Positions 22,372 to 32,200 of a stretch of DNA of 48,330 bases are shown piece by piece. Both the position numbers and the translations under genes were made by a program. Origin of the DNA: Candidatus Binatia bacterium (GTDB taxonomy: Bacteria > Desulfobacterota > Binatia > UBA12015); NCBI GenBank assembly GCA_019749875.1, contig JAIEPK010000358.1, forward strand, positions 1 to 48,330. The letters are read 5' to 3'. The first letter of the stretch is position 1. Each line of letters starts with the position of its first letter. Below the pieces are notes generated by a model. The model ran no database searches. It worked only from the letters and a program-made list of their open reading frames with translations, and was not told where the DNA came from.

Positions 22372-22799
22372 TGCGCGCGCTGCTCGACGTGAACGTCCTG
22401 ATCGCGCTGCTCGACTCCGACCACGCGATGCACGCGCGAGCGACCGGATGGCTCGCAGCCAACGTCCGCGCAGGCTGGGCGTCGTGCCCCATCACCCAGA
22501 ACGGGTGCATCCGGATCATGTCGCACCCGAGCTATCCGAATGCGCTGTCCGTGAGCGCGATCGTCGAGCGACTCGGCGAGGCGGTGGCGACGGCGCACCA
22601 TCGGTTCTGGCCGGATGACTTCAGCATCCTCGATGCCGGGATCGGCGATCCGACGCGCGTTCACGGCCCGCGACAGGTGACCGACGCCTACCTGCTCGCA
22701 TTGGCCGTGCGGAACCGCGGGCGCTTCGTGTCGTTCGACGCCGGCATCCCGCTTGCCGCGGTCCAGGGCGCGGAGCGCAAGCACCTCGTCGGACTCTGA
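22371..22799 (+). CDS. vapC: VapC-type PIN-domain ribonuclease toxin
   Basis: A 142-residue PIN-domain protein. The first catalytic aspartate is D6 in ALLDVNVLIALLDSDH. The middle acidic position reads CPITQNGCIRIMSHPSYP, a form with Gln seen in the subfamily that has ASCPITQ-type motifs. The last two aspartates are in VTDAYLLALAV and FVSFDAGIPL. It would cleave RNA when free of VapB. It belongs to a different VapC subfamily from the relic at 21876-22080 (this one has FDAGI, the relic GDDF), so the pair is not a simple tandem duplication of that gene. Confidence 0.9.
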   Translation: MRALLDVNVLIALLDSDHAMHARATGWLAANVRAGWASCPITQNGCIRIMSHPSYPNALSVSAIVERLGEAVATAHHRFWPDDFSILDAGIGDPTRVHGPRQVTDAYLLALAVRNRGRFVSFDAGIPLAAVQGAERKHLVGL

Positions 22800-22833
22800 C
22801 GGTCGCTTCGCGCGCACGAGCTCCCGGCCGCGC

Positions 22834-22851
22834 CGGACCACGCCCGGTCCG
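22834..22851. terminator. Possible bidirectional hairpin between convergent genes
   Basis: CGGACC-ACGCCC-GGTCCG forms a six-base perfect stem between the stop of vapC and the stop of the convergent regulator gene. No T-run follows on either strand, so termination would be weak or Rho-assisted. The call rests on position more than on strength. Confidence 0.25.
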
Positions 22852-22890
22852 TCGCCCCCTGCGGACGGAGCACGTCGTAACGACGCTTCG

Positions 22891-25800
22891 CTACGCCAGC
22901 TCGTCGAGCAGCTCCGCGGCGTCCCGCAGGTCCTGCAGCTCGCGCCCCTCGCTGAACGACGCGCAGAGCGGCGCGAGCAGCGCGCGCGCCGCGGCGCGAT
23001 GCCCGCGGCGCTGCCGGAGCCTCGCCACGTCCATCGCCGTGCGCAGCGCGAACAGACGGTTCTCCTGCCGCCGCGCGATCTCGAGCGACTGCGCGAGACG
23101 CGCCTCCGCTTCGTCCTCCGCGCCGCCGCGGTCGAGCAGCGTGCGCGCGTGGACGCGGTGCAGCTCGGCGTCGCCCCAGTGCGCATCCTGACTGTCGGCG
23201 CGCATCAGACCGAGTGCGACGACGGCAAGCGCGTCGTCGTGGCGGCCGACCCGCCGCAGCCGTTCCGCGAACAGCACCAGGAAGCCCGGGGATCCGATCC
23301 CGACGGCGACCTTCGCCAGCTCGCCGAGCGCGTGCTCCATCTCGGCGATTCCCGGCTCGAGGTCGCCCGCGTCGGCGCGCGCACAGCCGCGGAGAAACCG
23401 TCCCGCCCCCTCGAACATGGGGAAGCCGAGCGGTGCCGCGAGCTGCACGAGCTCGTCGGCGAATGCGAGCGCCCGGTCGGGCTCGCGACGCTCGACGTGG
23501 TGGATCGCGACGTGCAGCAGCACGTTCGCGAGCGTGAGCGGATGGTCGAGGGACCTCGCCAGACGCACGGCCTGCTCGCTCAGGGCGAGCGCCCGGTCGT
23601 GCTGCCCGAGATACAGGTGGCACCACGCGAGATACGCGTGCGCGTTCACGCCGCGGTCCCAGCCCAGCGTGCGCGCGAACGACGCGTGCTCGCGGGGATC
23701 GTAGAGTGCGACGGCCCGGCCGTAGTGCTCGGCCGCGCGCGTGAAGCCGCCGCGATAGAAGTGCGGGAAGCCCGCCACGACGTGCGCCAGCATGAGATCG
23801 AGCGTGTCGTCGGTGCGCTCGGCCGCCGCGAGCGCGTCGCGCCCGATCGCCTCGCCCGTGGCCAGGTCGCCCTGCACGAAGTACGCGGTCGCGAGCCCCA
23901 CGAGCGCGCGCGCCAGCTCGGGCGACTCGCCGATGCGCGTCGCCAGCGCGCGCGCCCGCGCGTGCGCGGCCTCGCAGTCGGGATGCGAGAAGCCACCGAA
24001 GGCTCCGAGCGGCGTGGCGATGGCCATCTGCAGGCCGAGCTCCTGCTGGTCCCGCTCGCGATCCTCCGGAAGCGTGGCGAGCAGCGCCAGCGCGCGGCGC
24101 AGGTGTGCGATCGCCTCCTCGTTCGCCGAACGCTCCGCCGCGCGCTCGCCGGCGCGCCGGTAGTGCGCGATCGCTGATGCGATCTGCCCTGCCTGCTCGT
24201 GGTGCCGCGCGATCACCTCGGGCTCGGACTCGACGCGCTCCGGAAAGCGTCTCTCGAGCACCTCCCCGATGCGCGCGTGGAGCTGCTGGCGCGTGCGCTT
24301 CAGGAGCGATCGATACGCCGCCTCCTCGATGAGCGCGTGTTTGAAGGCGTACGTCGCGTGCGGTGGCTCGCCGCGCGCGACGAGGATACCCGCGTCGACC
24401 AGCCGTTCCAGGTCGTGGCGCAGCGCCGCGTCGTCGCGACCGACGACCGCAGCCAGCAGCGCGTGCGAGAACTCGCGCCCGAGGACCGCCGCGCGCTGCA
24501 CCAGCTCCTTCGCCGTGGACAGGCGGTCGAGACGTCCCATCAGGGCATCGGCGAGCGTCGCGGGAATCGCGTCCGTACCCCGCGTCGTCTCCGGGTCGAG
24601 CAACGACCGCGTCAGCTCCTCGACGTAGAGCGGCACGCCGTCCGAGCGCGCGACGAGCGCGTCCACGGTGTGCGCGGGAAGCACGTCCGGGGCGAGTGCG
24701 GCGACCACCTCGCGCGTCTCGGCCTCGCTCAACCGGGAGAGCGCGAGCGTCGTCACGTGCTCCCGCGCGGACCACTGCGGCGAGAACTCGGGGCGCGCGG
24801 TGAGGACGACGAGGAGCGGTGCCGTGGCACTCCGTTCGATCAGCAGTCCCAGCAGCTCGAGCGACGACGGATCCCACCAGTGGAGATCCTCGAACAGCAC
24901 GACCATCGGCTGCACGGCGCTCACCGCGAGCGTCCACGCCACCAGCAGCTCGATCGTCTTGCGGCGCTGCAGCTCGGGGCTCGCCTCGAGTCGCGTCGGA
25001 CACGGCACGCCGAGCAGGTCCGCAATCAGCGCGACCGCTTCCGGTGACGACAGGGCCCCGAGCCCGACGCCGATCTTCGCGAGCTTGTCGGCGGGCGAGT
25101 CGTCGCTCGTGATCCACAGCCCGTCTGCGACCAGCGCGATCATCGGGTGAAACGGCGTGCCCGTCGTGTAGGGCGTGGCACCGGTCTCGACCCAGGCGTG
25201 CCGGGCCGCGGTCAGACGCTCGCGCAGCTGTAGCGCGAGGCGTGACTTGCCGATGCCGGCCTCGCCGAGCACGAGCACCGTTCGCCCCGCGCCGCGGCGC
25301 GCCGCCTCCCACTGCTCGGACAGCAGTGCCAGCTCGGCCGCACGGCCGGCGAAGGACGTCAGCCGTCCGGACGCGACGGCGAGGCGACCGCGCAGCCCGC
25401 TGGCGCGCAGCACGCGCGCGAGCCCGAGCGGCTCGGGTCGGTCCTCCACGATCCGGGCGCCGGCGTCCTCGACCACGAACGCCCCCGCCACGAGTCGCTG
25501 CGTGGCCCCAGTGATGACGACCGTGTCGGGGGCGGCGGCGCTGCGCGCTCGTGCCGCCAGGTGCGGCACGTCGCCGAGCGCGATCAGGTCGCGCGTGGCA
25601 CCACCGCCCATCTCGCCGATCACGACCTCGCCGGTGTGGATGCCGATGCGCACCGCCGGCCGGATGCCGTGCTCGCGCTCCAGCGATTCGTTCACCTGCT
25701 GGAGCGCGTCGAGCATCTCCAGCCCGGCGCGCACCGCGCGCTCCGCGTCGTCCTCGTGCGCCTGCGGGTAGCAGAAGTAGGCGAGCAGCCCGTCCACCAG

Positions 25801-27165
25801 GTACTGCGCGACGTACCCTTCCCAGCGCTGGATGACCGCCGATGCCGCCTCCTGGATCCCGCGCACCACGCTGCGCAGGTCCTCCGGGTCGAGCTGGCGC
25901 GCGAGCACGCTCGCGCCGACCAGCGCGCACGACAGGACCGTGAGCTGTCGCCGCTCGGCAGCTTGTCCCGGGGGATCGAAGCCGTCGGTGGACGGCTCCG
26001 CATCGACGTGCGCCTCGCCCTCCGTCGCGGCACCGGGGCCGTCGAGGTGCCACGCGCCGTCGCGCAAGGCGAGTCGATGCTGGTCGAGCAGCCGATCGAC
26101 CGCCGCCGCCAGGCGCAGCGGATGGCCGCCGCTCGCGTCGTGCAGCGCGTGGGCGGCGCCGTCGCCGAGCGGCTGCGGCGCGAGGCGGCGGGCGAGCCAG
26201 GCCTCGACCTGCTCGACCGGGAGCCGGCCGAGACGCACCTCCCCACACCGCCCGCTCTCGAGCAGTCGCGCCCGTGTGGCGAGGAACGGGTGATCGTCGC
26301 CGAGCGTCTCCGGCCGGTAGGAGGCGACGACGAGGAGCCGCGCACGGGCCGTGCGGCGCGTGAGCTGGACCAGCGCGTCGATCGTCGAGGCGTCGCTCCA
26401 CTGCAGATCCTCGAGCACCAGTACGAGCGGTTGCTCGGCGGCGAGCGTCTCCACGGCCTCGGCGAGCTCGAGCAGCCGGCCTTCCCAGCTCGGGGTGCTC
26501 ACCCGCCCGCGGAGCCGCCCGGCGGTGGCGTCGTCCACCCGGCCGGGGAGCTGGAGCAACCAGCCCGGTGCACGGTGTGACAGCACCGACACCACGTCGT
26601 CACCGGCCGCCTCGTCGCACAGCCGGCTGAGGAGGTCGAGGATGGCGGCGCAGCCCTCGCCGCCGCCGTGCAGCTCCAGTGCTTGACCGCGCGCGCAACG
26701 GACGCCGTCGGCACGGAGCATCTCGAGGAACTGGTCGAGCAGCGCCGTCTTGCCCGCGCCGGCTTCGCCGGCGACGAGAACGGTCTGGCGCGCTCCGCTG
26801 CACGCGCGCGACAGCGCCTCGTGCAGCTCTGCCAGCTCGGCGTCGCGCCCGACGAAGATCGGCACCGCGGCGCCGGTCTCGACCACGAAGCGATAGCCGC
26901 GGCGCGGGATGGTGGTCAGGAAACGATCCGCGTCGGCTCCGAGCGCGGCGCGGATCTCGCTGATCGACACGCGCAGGACGCTGGGGCTGACCGTCGTCCC
27001 GGGCCAGACGGCGCGCTGCAGCTCCGCGTGCGTCACGAGCCGGTTCGGATGCTCGGCGAGGTACAGCAGGACGGCCGACGACTTCGCCCGCAGCGGGCGC
27101 TCGCTGCCGCGGAGACGGAGCCGACGAGTGCGTCGATCGAGCTGGAAGTCACCAAAAGAGATCAT
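22891..27165 (-). CDS. Giant regulator: winged helix, ATPase, degenerate cyclase, ATPase, TPR
   Basis: A 1424-residue cytoplasmic protein. Residues about 1-97 form an OmpR/CadC-type winged helix (ISFGDFQLDRRTRRLRL to TIPRRGYRF). An AAA/NACHT-like ATPase follows (P-loop GEAGAGKT 133-140; Walker B LVLEDLQWSD). Next is a class III nucleotide cyclase region, about 400-580, then a second ATPase (P-loop GEAGIGKS 634-641; LFEDLHWWD), then a TPR-rich tail. The cyclase looks dead: the first metal aspartate is Ala414 (LSCALVGAS, family FCDLVGS) and the transition-state Asn is His535 (HLAAR), while D458 and R539 remain. ATG 27165 starts the winged helix; no strong ribosome site. It is divergent from the exported protein at 27398 and is probably its regulator. 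Confidence 0.9.
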   Translation of the reverse strand: MISFGDFQLDRRTRRLRLRGSERPLRAKSSAVLLYLAEHPNRLVTHAELQRAVWPGTTVSPSVLRVSISEIRAALGADADRFLTTIPRRGYRFVVETGAAVPIFVGRDAELAELHEALSRACSGARQTVLVAGEAGAGKTALLDQFLEMLRADGVRCARGQALELHGGGEGCAAILDLLSRLCDEAAGDDVVSVLSHRAPGWLLQLPGRVDDATAGRLRGRVSTPSWEGRLLELAEAVETLAAEQPLVLVLEDLQWSDASTIDALVQLTRRTARARLLVVASYRPETLGDDHPFLATRARLLESGRCGEVRLGRLPVEQVEAWLARRLAPQPLGDGAAHALHDASGGHPLRLAAAVDRLLDQHRLALRDGAWHLDGPGAATEGEAHVDAEPSTDGFDPPGQAAERRQLTVLSCALVGASVLARQLDPEDLRSVVRGIQEAASAVIQRWEGYVAQYLVDGLLAYFCYPQAHEDDAERAVRAGLEMLDALQQVNESLEREHGIRPAVRIGIHTGEVVIGEMGGGATRDLIALGDVPHLAARARSAAAPDTVVITGATQRLVAGAFVVEDAGARIVEDRPEPLGLARVLRASGLRGRLAVASGRLTSFAGRAAELALLSEQWEAARRGAGRTVLVLGEAGIGKSRLALQLRERLTAARHAWVETGATPYTTGTPFHPMIALVADGLWITSDDSPADKLAKIGVGLGALSSPEAVALIADLLGVPCPTRLEASPELQRRKTIELLVAWTLAVSAVQPMVVLFEDLHWWDPSSLELLGLLIERSATAPLLVVLTARPEFSPQWSAREHVTTLALSRLSEAETREVVAALAPDVLPAHTVDALVARSDGVPLYVEELTRSLLDPETTRGTDAIPATLADALMGRLDRLSTAKELVQRAAVLGREFSHALLAAVVGRDDAALRHDLERLVDAGILVARGEPPHATYAFKHALIEEAAYRSLLKRTRQQLHARIGEVLERRFPERVESEPEVIARHHEQAGQIASAIAHYRRAGERAAERSANEEAIAHLRRALALLATLPEDRERDQQELGLQMAIATPLGAFGGFSHPDCEAAHARARALATRIGESPELARALVGLATAYFVQGDLATGEAIGRDALAAAERTDDTLDLMLAHVVAGFPHFYRGGFTRAAEHYGRAVALYDPREHASFARTLGWDRGVNAHAYLAWCHLYLGQHDRALALSEQAVRLARSLDHPLTLANVLLHVAIHHVERREPDRALAFADELVQLAAPLGFPMFEGAGRFLRGCARADAGDLEPGIAEMEHALGELAKVAVGIGSPGFLVLFAERLRRVGRHDDALAVVALGLMRADSQDAHWGDAELHRVHARTLLDRGGAEDEAEARLAQSLEIARRQENRLFALRTAMDVARLRQRRGHRAAARALLAPLCASFSEGRELQDLRDAAELLDELA

Positions 27166-27251
27166 TGGGCGTCTGGGGATGGCCGGAAGACCCGGCCGGC
27201 GCCGCTCACGCGGGACGGTCGCGAAGAGTCTACAACCTGCCCGCTCCAAAA

Positions 27252-27269
27252 TTAAACACCAGATTGAAC
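27252..27269 (+). promoter_or_regulatory. Direct-repeat operator TTAAAC-N6-TTGAAC
   Basis: Two half-sites, TTAAAC (27252-27257) and TTGAAC (27264-27269), lie 12 bases apart start to start, upstream of the promoter of the exported-protein gene and in the gap shared with the winged-helix regulator. The same pair with the same spacing recurs at 34360-34377. OmpR/PhoB-type winged-helix regulators bind direct repeats, so this is a fair candidate for the site bound by the 1424-residue protein. Confidence 0.55.
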
Positions 27270-27289
27270 GCATGGAGCGGCTGCGCGCC

Positions 27290-27319
27290 TTGTGCGGCGC
27301 GCGACACCGCCCCTACGGT
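27290..27319 (+). promoter_or_regulatory. Probable promoter of the Ig-like exported protein gene
   Basis: TTGTGC (27290-27295), an 18-base spacer and TACGGT (27314-27319) are the best -35/-10 pair. The same arrangement (TTGTCC, 18 bases, TAACGT) is found in the duplicated region at 34398-34427, while the spacer sequences differ. Conservation of boxes and spacing but not of spacer supports a real promoter. Predicted leader is about 70 bases. Confidence 0.45.
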
Positions 27320-27397
27320 GCTCGTGTCGCGTTCGTATCGAGAACCATCCCGTCAAGTCCGAGCGCCGCGACGCCACCGGCGGCAAGGGGAGATGTG

Positions 27398-29077
27398 GTG
27401 CAACGAGCTCGCGCGTCGCTTTCGTTCCGCAAGGTCCTGGGGCCTGCGTTCCTCATCCTGTCGCTTGCGGCGGCATCACCCGCTCACGCGGTCGACGTCG
27501 TCTGCCCACCCGGCGGGAGCGTGACGCTCTCCAATCCCAATGCCCCGTTTCTCGGCGGGAGCGTCACGGCGATTCCCTCGCACGGTGTCATCGAGCAATC
27601 GATCAGCGGCGGAGCATTCCTGCAGAAGAAGGTCGGCGATCCGATCTCGTGGGCCGGAAACTCCATCGTCAACTACCGCAACACCTCCGCCGCTGCGACG
27701 GACTCCTTCAGCATCAGCGGCTTCGTCTTCAACGTGACCATCGAGTCGGGCGGTGAGCCCACCCCGACGACGACCACGACGAGCGACGTGACGATCACCT
27801 TCAAGGCGACCGACCAGGCCATCGCCGTGTCGGCGCAGGTGAGCCCGATCCCGCCGTCCGGAACGGTCACGTTCTCGATCCCGGGCGCCGGGAGCAACTC
27901 CTCGGCCGTCGTCAACAGTCAGGGGATCGCCTCCGGGAACTTCGTCGTGCTCGGCGGGACGCCGTCGGGAATCTACACGATCACGGCGACGTTCAACGGA
28001 CCTGCCGACTACGCCAGCAGCAGCGGGCAGGCGGCGCTGTACATCAACTTCTTCCAGACCGTCACCAGTCCGACCAGCCTGCTCACGAACTACGATCCGA
28101 GCGTGAACGACCTGACGCTGAGCGCGAGCGTCACCAGCCCCTTCGGCGGCACCGTGAACCAGGGCGCCGTGACGTTCACGGTGATGCAGGGCGCCACGGT
28201 CATCGGCAGCCCGGTCACGTCCGGCGTGGTGACGAACGACGCGATCAGCGTGAGCTACGCGCTTCCCGCGGGCACCGCCATCGGCACCTACTCGATCACC
28301 GCGGAGTACGGCGGCGGCGGGAACCTCGCACCGAGCACCGGCTACGCGACCCTCACGATCGGCAAGCTCGACGCCTACCTCTGCTACAAGGCCGCGCTCG
28401 CGAAGGGCCAGCCGAAGCTCCAGGCGAGCAGCAGCGCGCTGACGGACCCGCTCGGCGGACCGCAGAGCTTCGACGTCAAATCCATCGCATCGGTCTGTGC
28501 TCCGGCCGACGTGAACGGCACGGGAGTCGGCAGCCCCGACGTTCACCAGGAGGGCTTCAAGATCACGGCGGCGCGCCCCGCGCCGAAGTTCGCGAAGAGC
28601 GACCATGTGATCATCGACCCGTTCGGGCAGCGCACGCTGACGATCACCGGGCCCGCGGCGCTCCTCGACGTGACGCCGCAGGCGATCGGCACGACGCCGC
28701 CGTCGCCGTTCGCGAGCGATCCGACGAGTGACCCGAACGTGAACCGCTTCAAGTGCTACAAGGCGTCGCTCGCCAAGGGACAGCCGAAGTTCGTGGCACC
28801 GCCTCCTCCGACCGTGGCCGACGCGCTGTTCCCGAGCGGTCAGATCCTGGAGCTGGCGAAGATCACCGGCCTCTGCCTGCCGGTCGACAGGGACGGCAAG
28901 ACGCCGGACGCCGGAGCGCGGACGGCGCGGCTCGTCTGCTACCAGGCGAAGCTGCCCAAAGGCGCGCCGAAGTTCGTTCAGCAAGCGGTCTCGACCAGCA
29001 GCGCCGACTTCGGTCCCCACACGCTCGCGACGAAGGGCGTCAAGGAGCTCTGTATGCCGGCGATCGAGGGCCCCTGA
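27398..29077 (+). CDS. Exported Ig-like repeat protein with three CYKA modules
   Basis: A 559-residue protein with a Sec signal peptide (hydrophobic LGPAFLILSLAAASPAHA). The middle part contains tandem Ig-like domains of the Big_3 type (SGTVTFSIPGAG...GIYTITATFNGP and GAVTFTVMQGAT...GTYSITAEYGGG). The C-terminal 240 residues hold three copies of a module opening with a CYKA motif: LCYKAALAKGQPKL, KCYKASLAKGQPKF and VCYQAKLPKGAPKF. Each ends with a second cysteine (SVCAP, GLCLP, ELCMP), so each may be a small disulfide-closed domain. GTG 27398 is chosen for its AAGGGGAG ribosome site; GTG 27395 is equally possible. Probably a surface or secreted protein; no enzyme motif is seen. Confidence 0.82.
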   Translation: MQRARASLSFRKVLGPAFLILSLAAASPAHAVDVVCPPGGSVTLSNPNAPFLGGSVTAIPSHGVIEQSISGGAFLQKKVGDPISWAGNSIVNYRNTSAAATDSFSISGFVFNVTIESGGEPTPTTTTTSDVTITFKATDQAIAVSAQVSPIPPSGTVTFSIPGAGSNSSAVVNSQGIASGNFVVLGGTPSGIYTITATFNGPADYASSSGQAALYINFFQTVTSPTSLLTNYDPSVNDLTLSASVTSPFGGTVNQGAVTFTVMQGATVIGSPVTSGVVTNDAISVSYALPAGTAIGTYSITAEYGGGGNLAPSTGYATLTIGKLDAYLCYKAALAKGQPKLQASSSALTDPLGGPQSFDVKSIASVCAPADVNGTGVGSPDVHQEGFKITAARPAPKFAKSDHVIIDPFGQRTLTITGPAALLDVTPQAIGTTPPSPFASDPTSDPNVNRFKCYKASLAKGQPKFVAPPPPTVADALFPSGQILELAKITGLCLPVDRDGKTPDAGARTARLVCYQAKLPKGAPKFVQQAVSTSSADFGPHTLATKGVKELCMPAIEGP

Positions 29078-29215
29078 GAACGTCACGGCAGATCAGCGGC
29101 GAGGAAGCGGCTCCACGATCTGCAGCCAGCCCTCAGCGAGCACTTCCTTTCGTCCCTCTTCCCGATCGATCTCTTCCGCAGCGCGGCGCGAGGCGGAGCC
29201 CAAGGTAGGTCATCC

Positions 29216-32200
29216 ATGCAGAATCTCCTGAAGGTCCTGGTCGCGATGGCTGCCGCCGCCACCGTGTCCGCCACGGCCACGCGGCCCGCTTCGGCGGCCT
29301 GCAACCTGATTCCCGGCACCGAGAAGACGTTCAACGCGACGCTCGGCGCGACGAACCGTCCGTTCGCAGCGCCCGGCGAGCAGCTCGAGCTCCGGCGCCG
29401 CTACTGTGATGCGGGGTCCGGCTTCCTTCCCGACGCCGACGACCACGTCGTGACGTTCGCGTTCAAGCCGTCACCCGGTGCTGTGCGGATCGTCGTCCTT
29501 GCGGCCGACTGTGCCAAGGTCAAGCTCGCGGCATGCAGCAGCGCGCCGGGGGTGCTCTCGGCGACCTGTCGTCAAGCAACCCCCGGGGATCTGCAGCTGC
29601 GCACCGACGTCGACCTGGGCGATCGTCGTCTCGTCGTGCGGTTTCCCGACACCGACGACGTGCTGGCGCCCGCCGGCGACGACGCGACGCTCGCGGGACC
29701 AGTCGCGATCGCCGTCACCGAGGCCCGCACGGCGCCCGCGTGCGGACTCGCCACCGGCTCCTGTGCGGCCCAGAGCGGCGTGATCGCGTGCGTCGACGAG
29801 CTCTACGCCAACGACGGTGCCTGCGGGACCGATTCCCTCGACCGACGGTTCTCTCACTTCACGGCACTGCCGCCGCCGAACGACTTCCAGGCCGACTGCT
29901 TCCGCGAGGATCCGCCGTGTACGGCGACCGCGTCGTCCACCCGGGCCGCGGTCGATCGCGCGGGCAACCTGCTCCTGCCGATGGGCTGGGGCGGCGTGCT
30001 CGTGCGCGACGGCACCGTACCCGTGCCGCGCCTGATCCGCGCGCGCATCGGCGCGCCGTTGCCGATCGAGGTACCGGACCAGGTGTTCCTGCACTCCTTC
30101 ACACCGGAGGGCGGGTTGTTGCCGCCGATTCTCGAGCCGCAGATCGACCCGACCGCGGCGGCACCCGACGTCGTCACCTTCTTCGGCTCGGTCGACGCGC
30201 CGTACACGATCATCCAGGTCGCCAACCACCACGGCACGTGTGACGGCGGCGACGCGACCGGTGCGCGCTGCACGACCGACCTCGATTGCAAAGGGGGCAC
30301 GTGCGTCACCTCGTGCGTGGATCAGCCGGCGACGGCGTGTACCGTCGACGCCGACTGTCCGAGCGGCGCGTGCGGACGGCTGTTCGACTTCTCGCCGCTC
30401 GTGTCGGGCGGCGGTCCGGTGGTGCTGCCGCGGAGCCTGTCGCGCTTCTGCCAGCTGCCGCCGCATGCGGCCTGCAGCGGCCCGGGCGACTGTCCGGCGG
30501 TGGGCGATGCCTGCGTGTCGTACGCATTCGAGGCGACGACCCCGGTGCCGCTCGAGGGTCTCGCGGCGAGCGCCACCGCCCGCACGTTCACGATCCGCGA
30601 GTCGATCGACGGCGTCGATCGCAACGGCGACGGCGATACGAACGACTCGGTGATGACCCTCCGCGACCGGACGACGGGCCAGACGACCCCGCTCGGCGCG
30701 ACCGCGGGATGCGCGGGTCTCTCCGGAACGCCGGAGGGCCGCGCAGCCGTTCGCGTCCAGGAAGCGCCGTTCAGCTTCCCCGCGGTCGCCGTCGAGAACG
30801 GCGTGCTGGCGTTCCTCGAGTCGGAGTACGGGCAGCTCGGCTGCGACCAGAACGGCGACTTCGACTTCTCCGACGCCATCCTCCGCGTCTTTCGCCTCGG
30901 CCTTGGCGAGACGCCGATCGCGACCGCGCGCGCCGTCGACGCGGCGCCGCGGATCGACGGCGCGCCGGTCGCGGTCTCGAACGGCCGGGTCTACGTCCGC
31001 ACGTCCGAGGCCGACATGGGACGGCACGGCATCGCGCGCGCGAGCCGCGCCTTCGGCGGTGGCGACTCGAACGAAAGCTCCTTCTCGAAGGCGGACGGCG
31101 ACATCTCTGCCGACGGCCGCTTCGTCGCCTACCAGAGCGTCGCGAGCAACCTCGTCGGTCCGGGGCTCGACACCAACGGGTCGACCGATGTCTTCGTCTA
31201 CGACCGCCAGTCCGGGACCAACACGCTCGTCAGCCGGGCCTTCGGCGGGGGCGGGGTCGCGGCGAACGGCCAATCCTACACCCCCGCGATCTCGGCCAAC
31301 GGCCGGTTCGTCGCGTTCGAGAGCACGGCGACGAACCTCCTCGCGAGCCCGACCGGCGACGGCTCGACCTCGGCGATCTACCTGCGCGATCTCCAGCTCG
31401 GCACCACCGAGCTGGTGAGCGAGGCCTTCGGCGGCGGCTTCCCGAACGCCCTCTCCTTCCGGTCCGCCATCTCCGACGACGGCCAGGTGATCGCCTTCGC
31501 CAGCCGCGCCTCCGACCTCCTGGCTCCCGGCGAGGACACGAACGCCGCAGATGACGTCTTCGTCTACGACCGCATCGCGGACACCATCGAGCGCGTCTCG
31601 GTCTTCTCGAACGGCGCCGAGGCCCCCGCCCCGGGGTTCGGCGTCGGCGGGATCGCGATCACAGGCGACGGCCGCTTCGTGGCGTTCGAGAGCGACCAGG
31701 GCTTCGACCCGACCGACGTCCTCAGCGGCTCCGACATCTACGTGCGCGATCGGCAGCTCGGGACGACGGAGCTGGTGAGCGTCGCGTTCGGTGGCGGCGG
31801 GTCGGACTCGGCGTTCGCCGTGAACGGCATCTCCGCCGACGGGCGCTACGTCGCGTTCACGAGCTGCGGCGACAACAACCTCGCCCCCGGCAAGGACACC
31901 AACGGCCAGTGCGACGTGTTCGTGCGGGACCGCCTCCGCCAGACGACCGAGCGCGTCAGCGTGGCCAGTGACGGGAGTCAGATTCCGAGCGGCCCCTTCG
32001 TCTTCACGTCGACCTGGGGCACGCACGCCATCTCGGCGGACGGCCGCTTCGTGGTCTTCAGCAGCGAGGCGCCCCACCTCGCGCGCGGCGTCTTCCGCTA
32101 CCCGACCTTCGTCCACGACCGCGCCAGCGGCGTCACCGAGCAGGTCTCGGTCGCGGCCGACGGCACCCCGGGCGAAGAGATCCCCTCCGGCAACCCGTAC

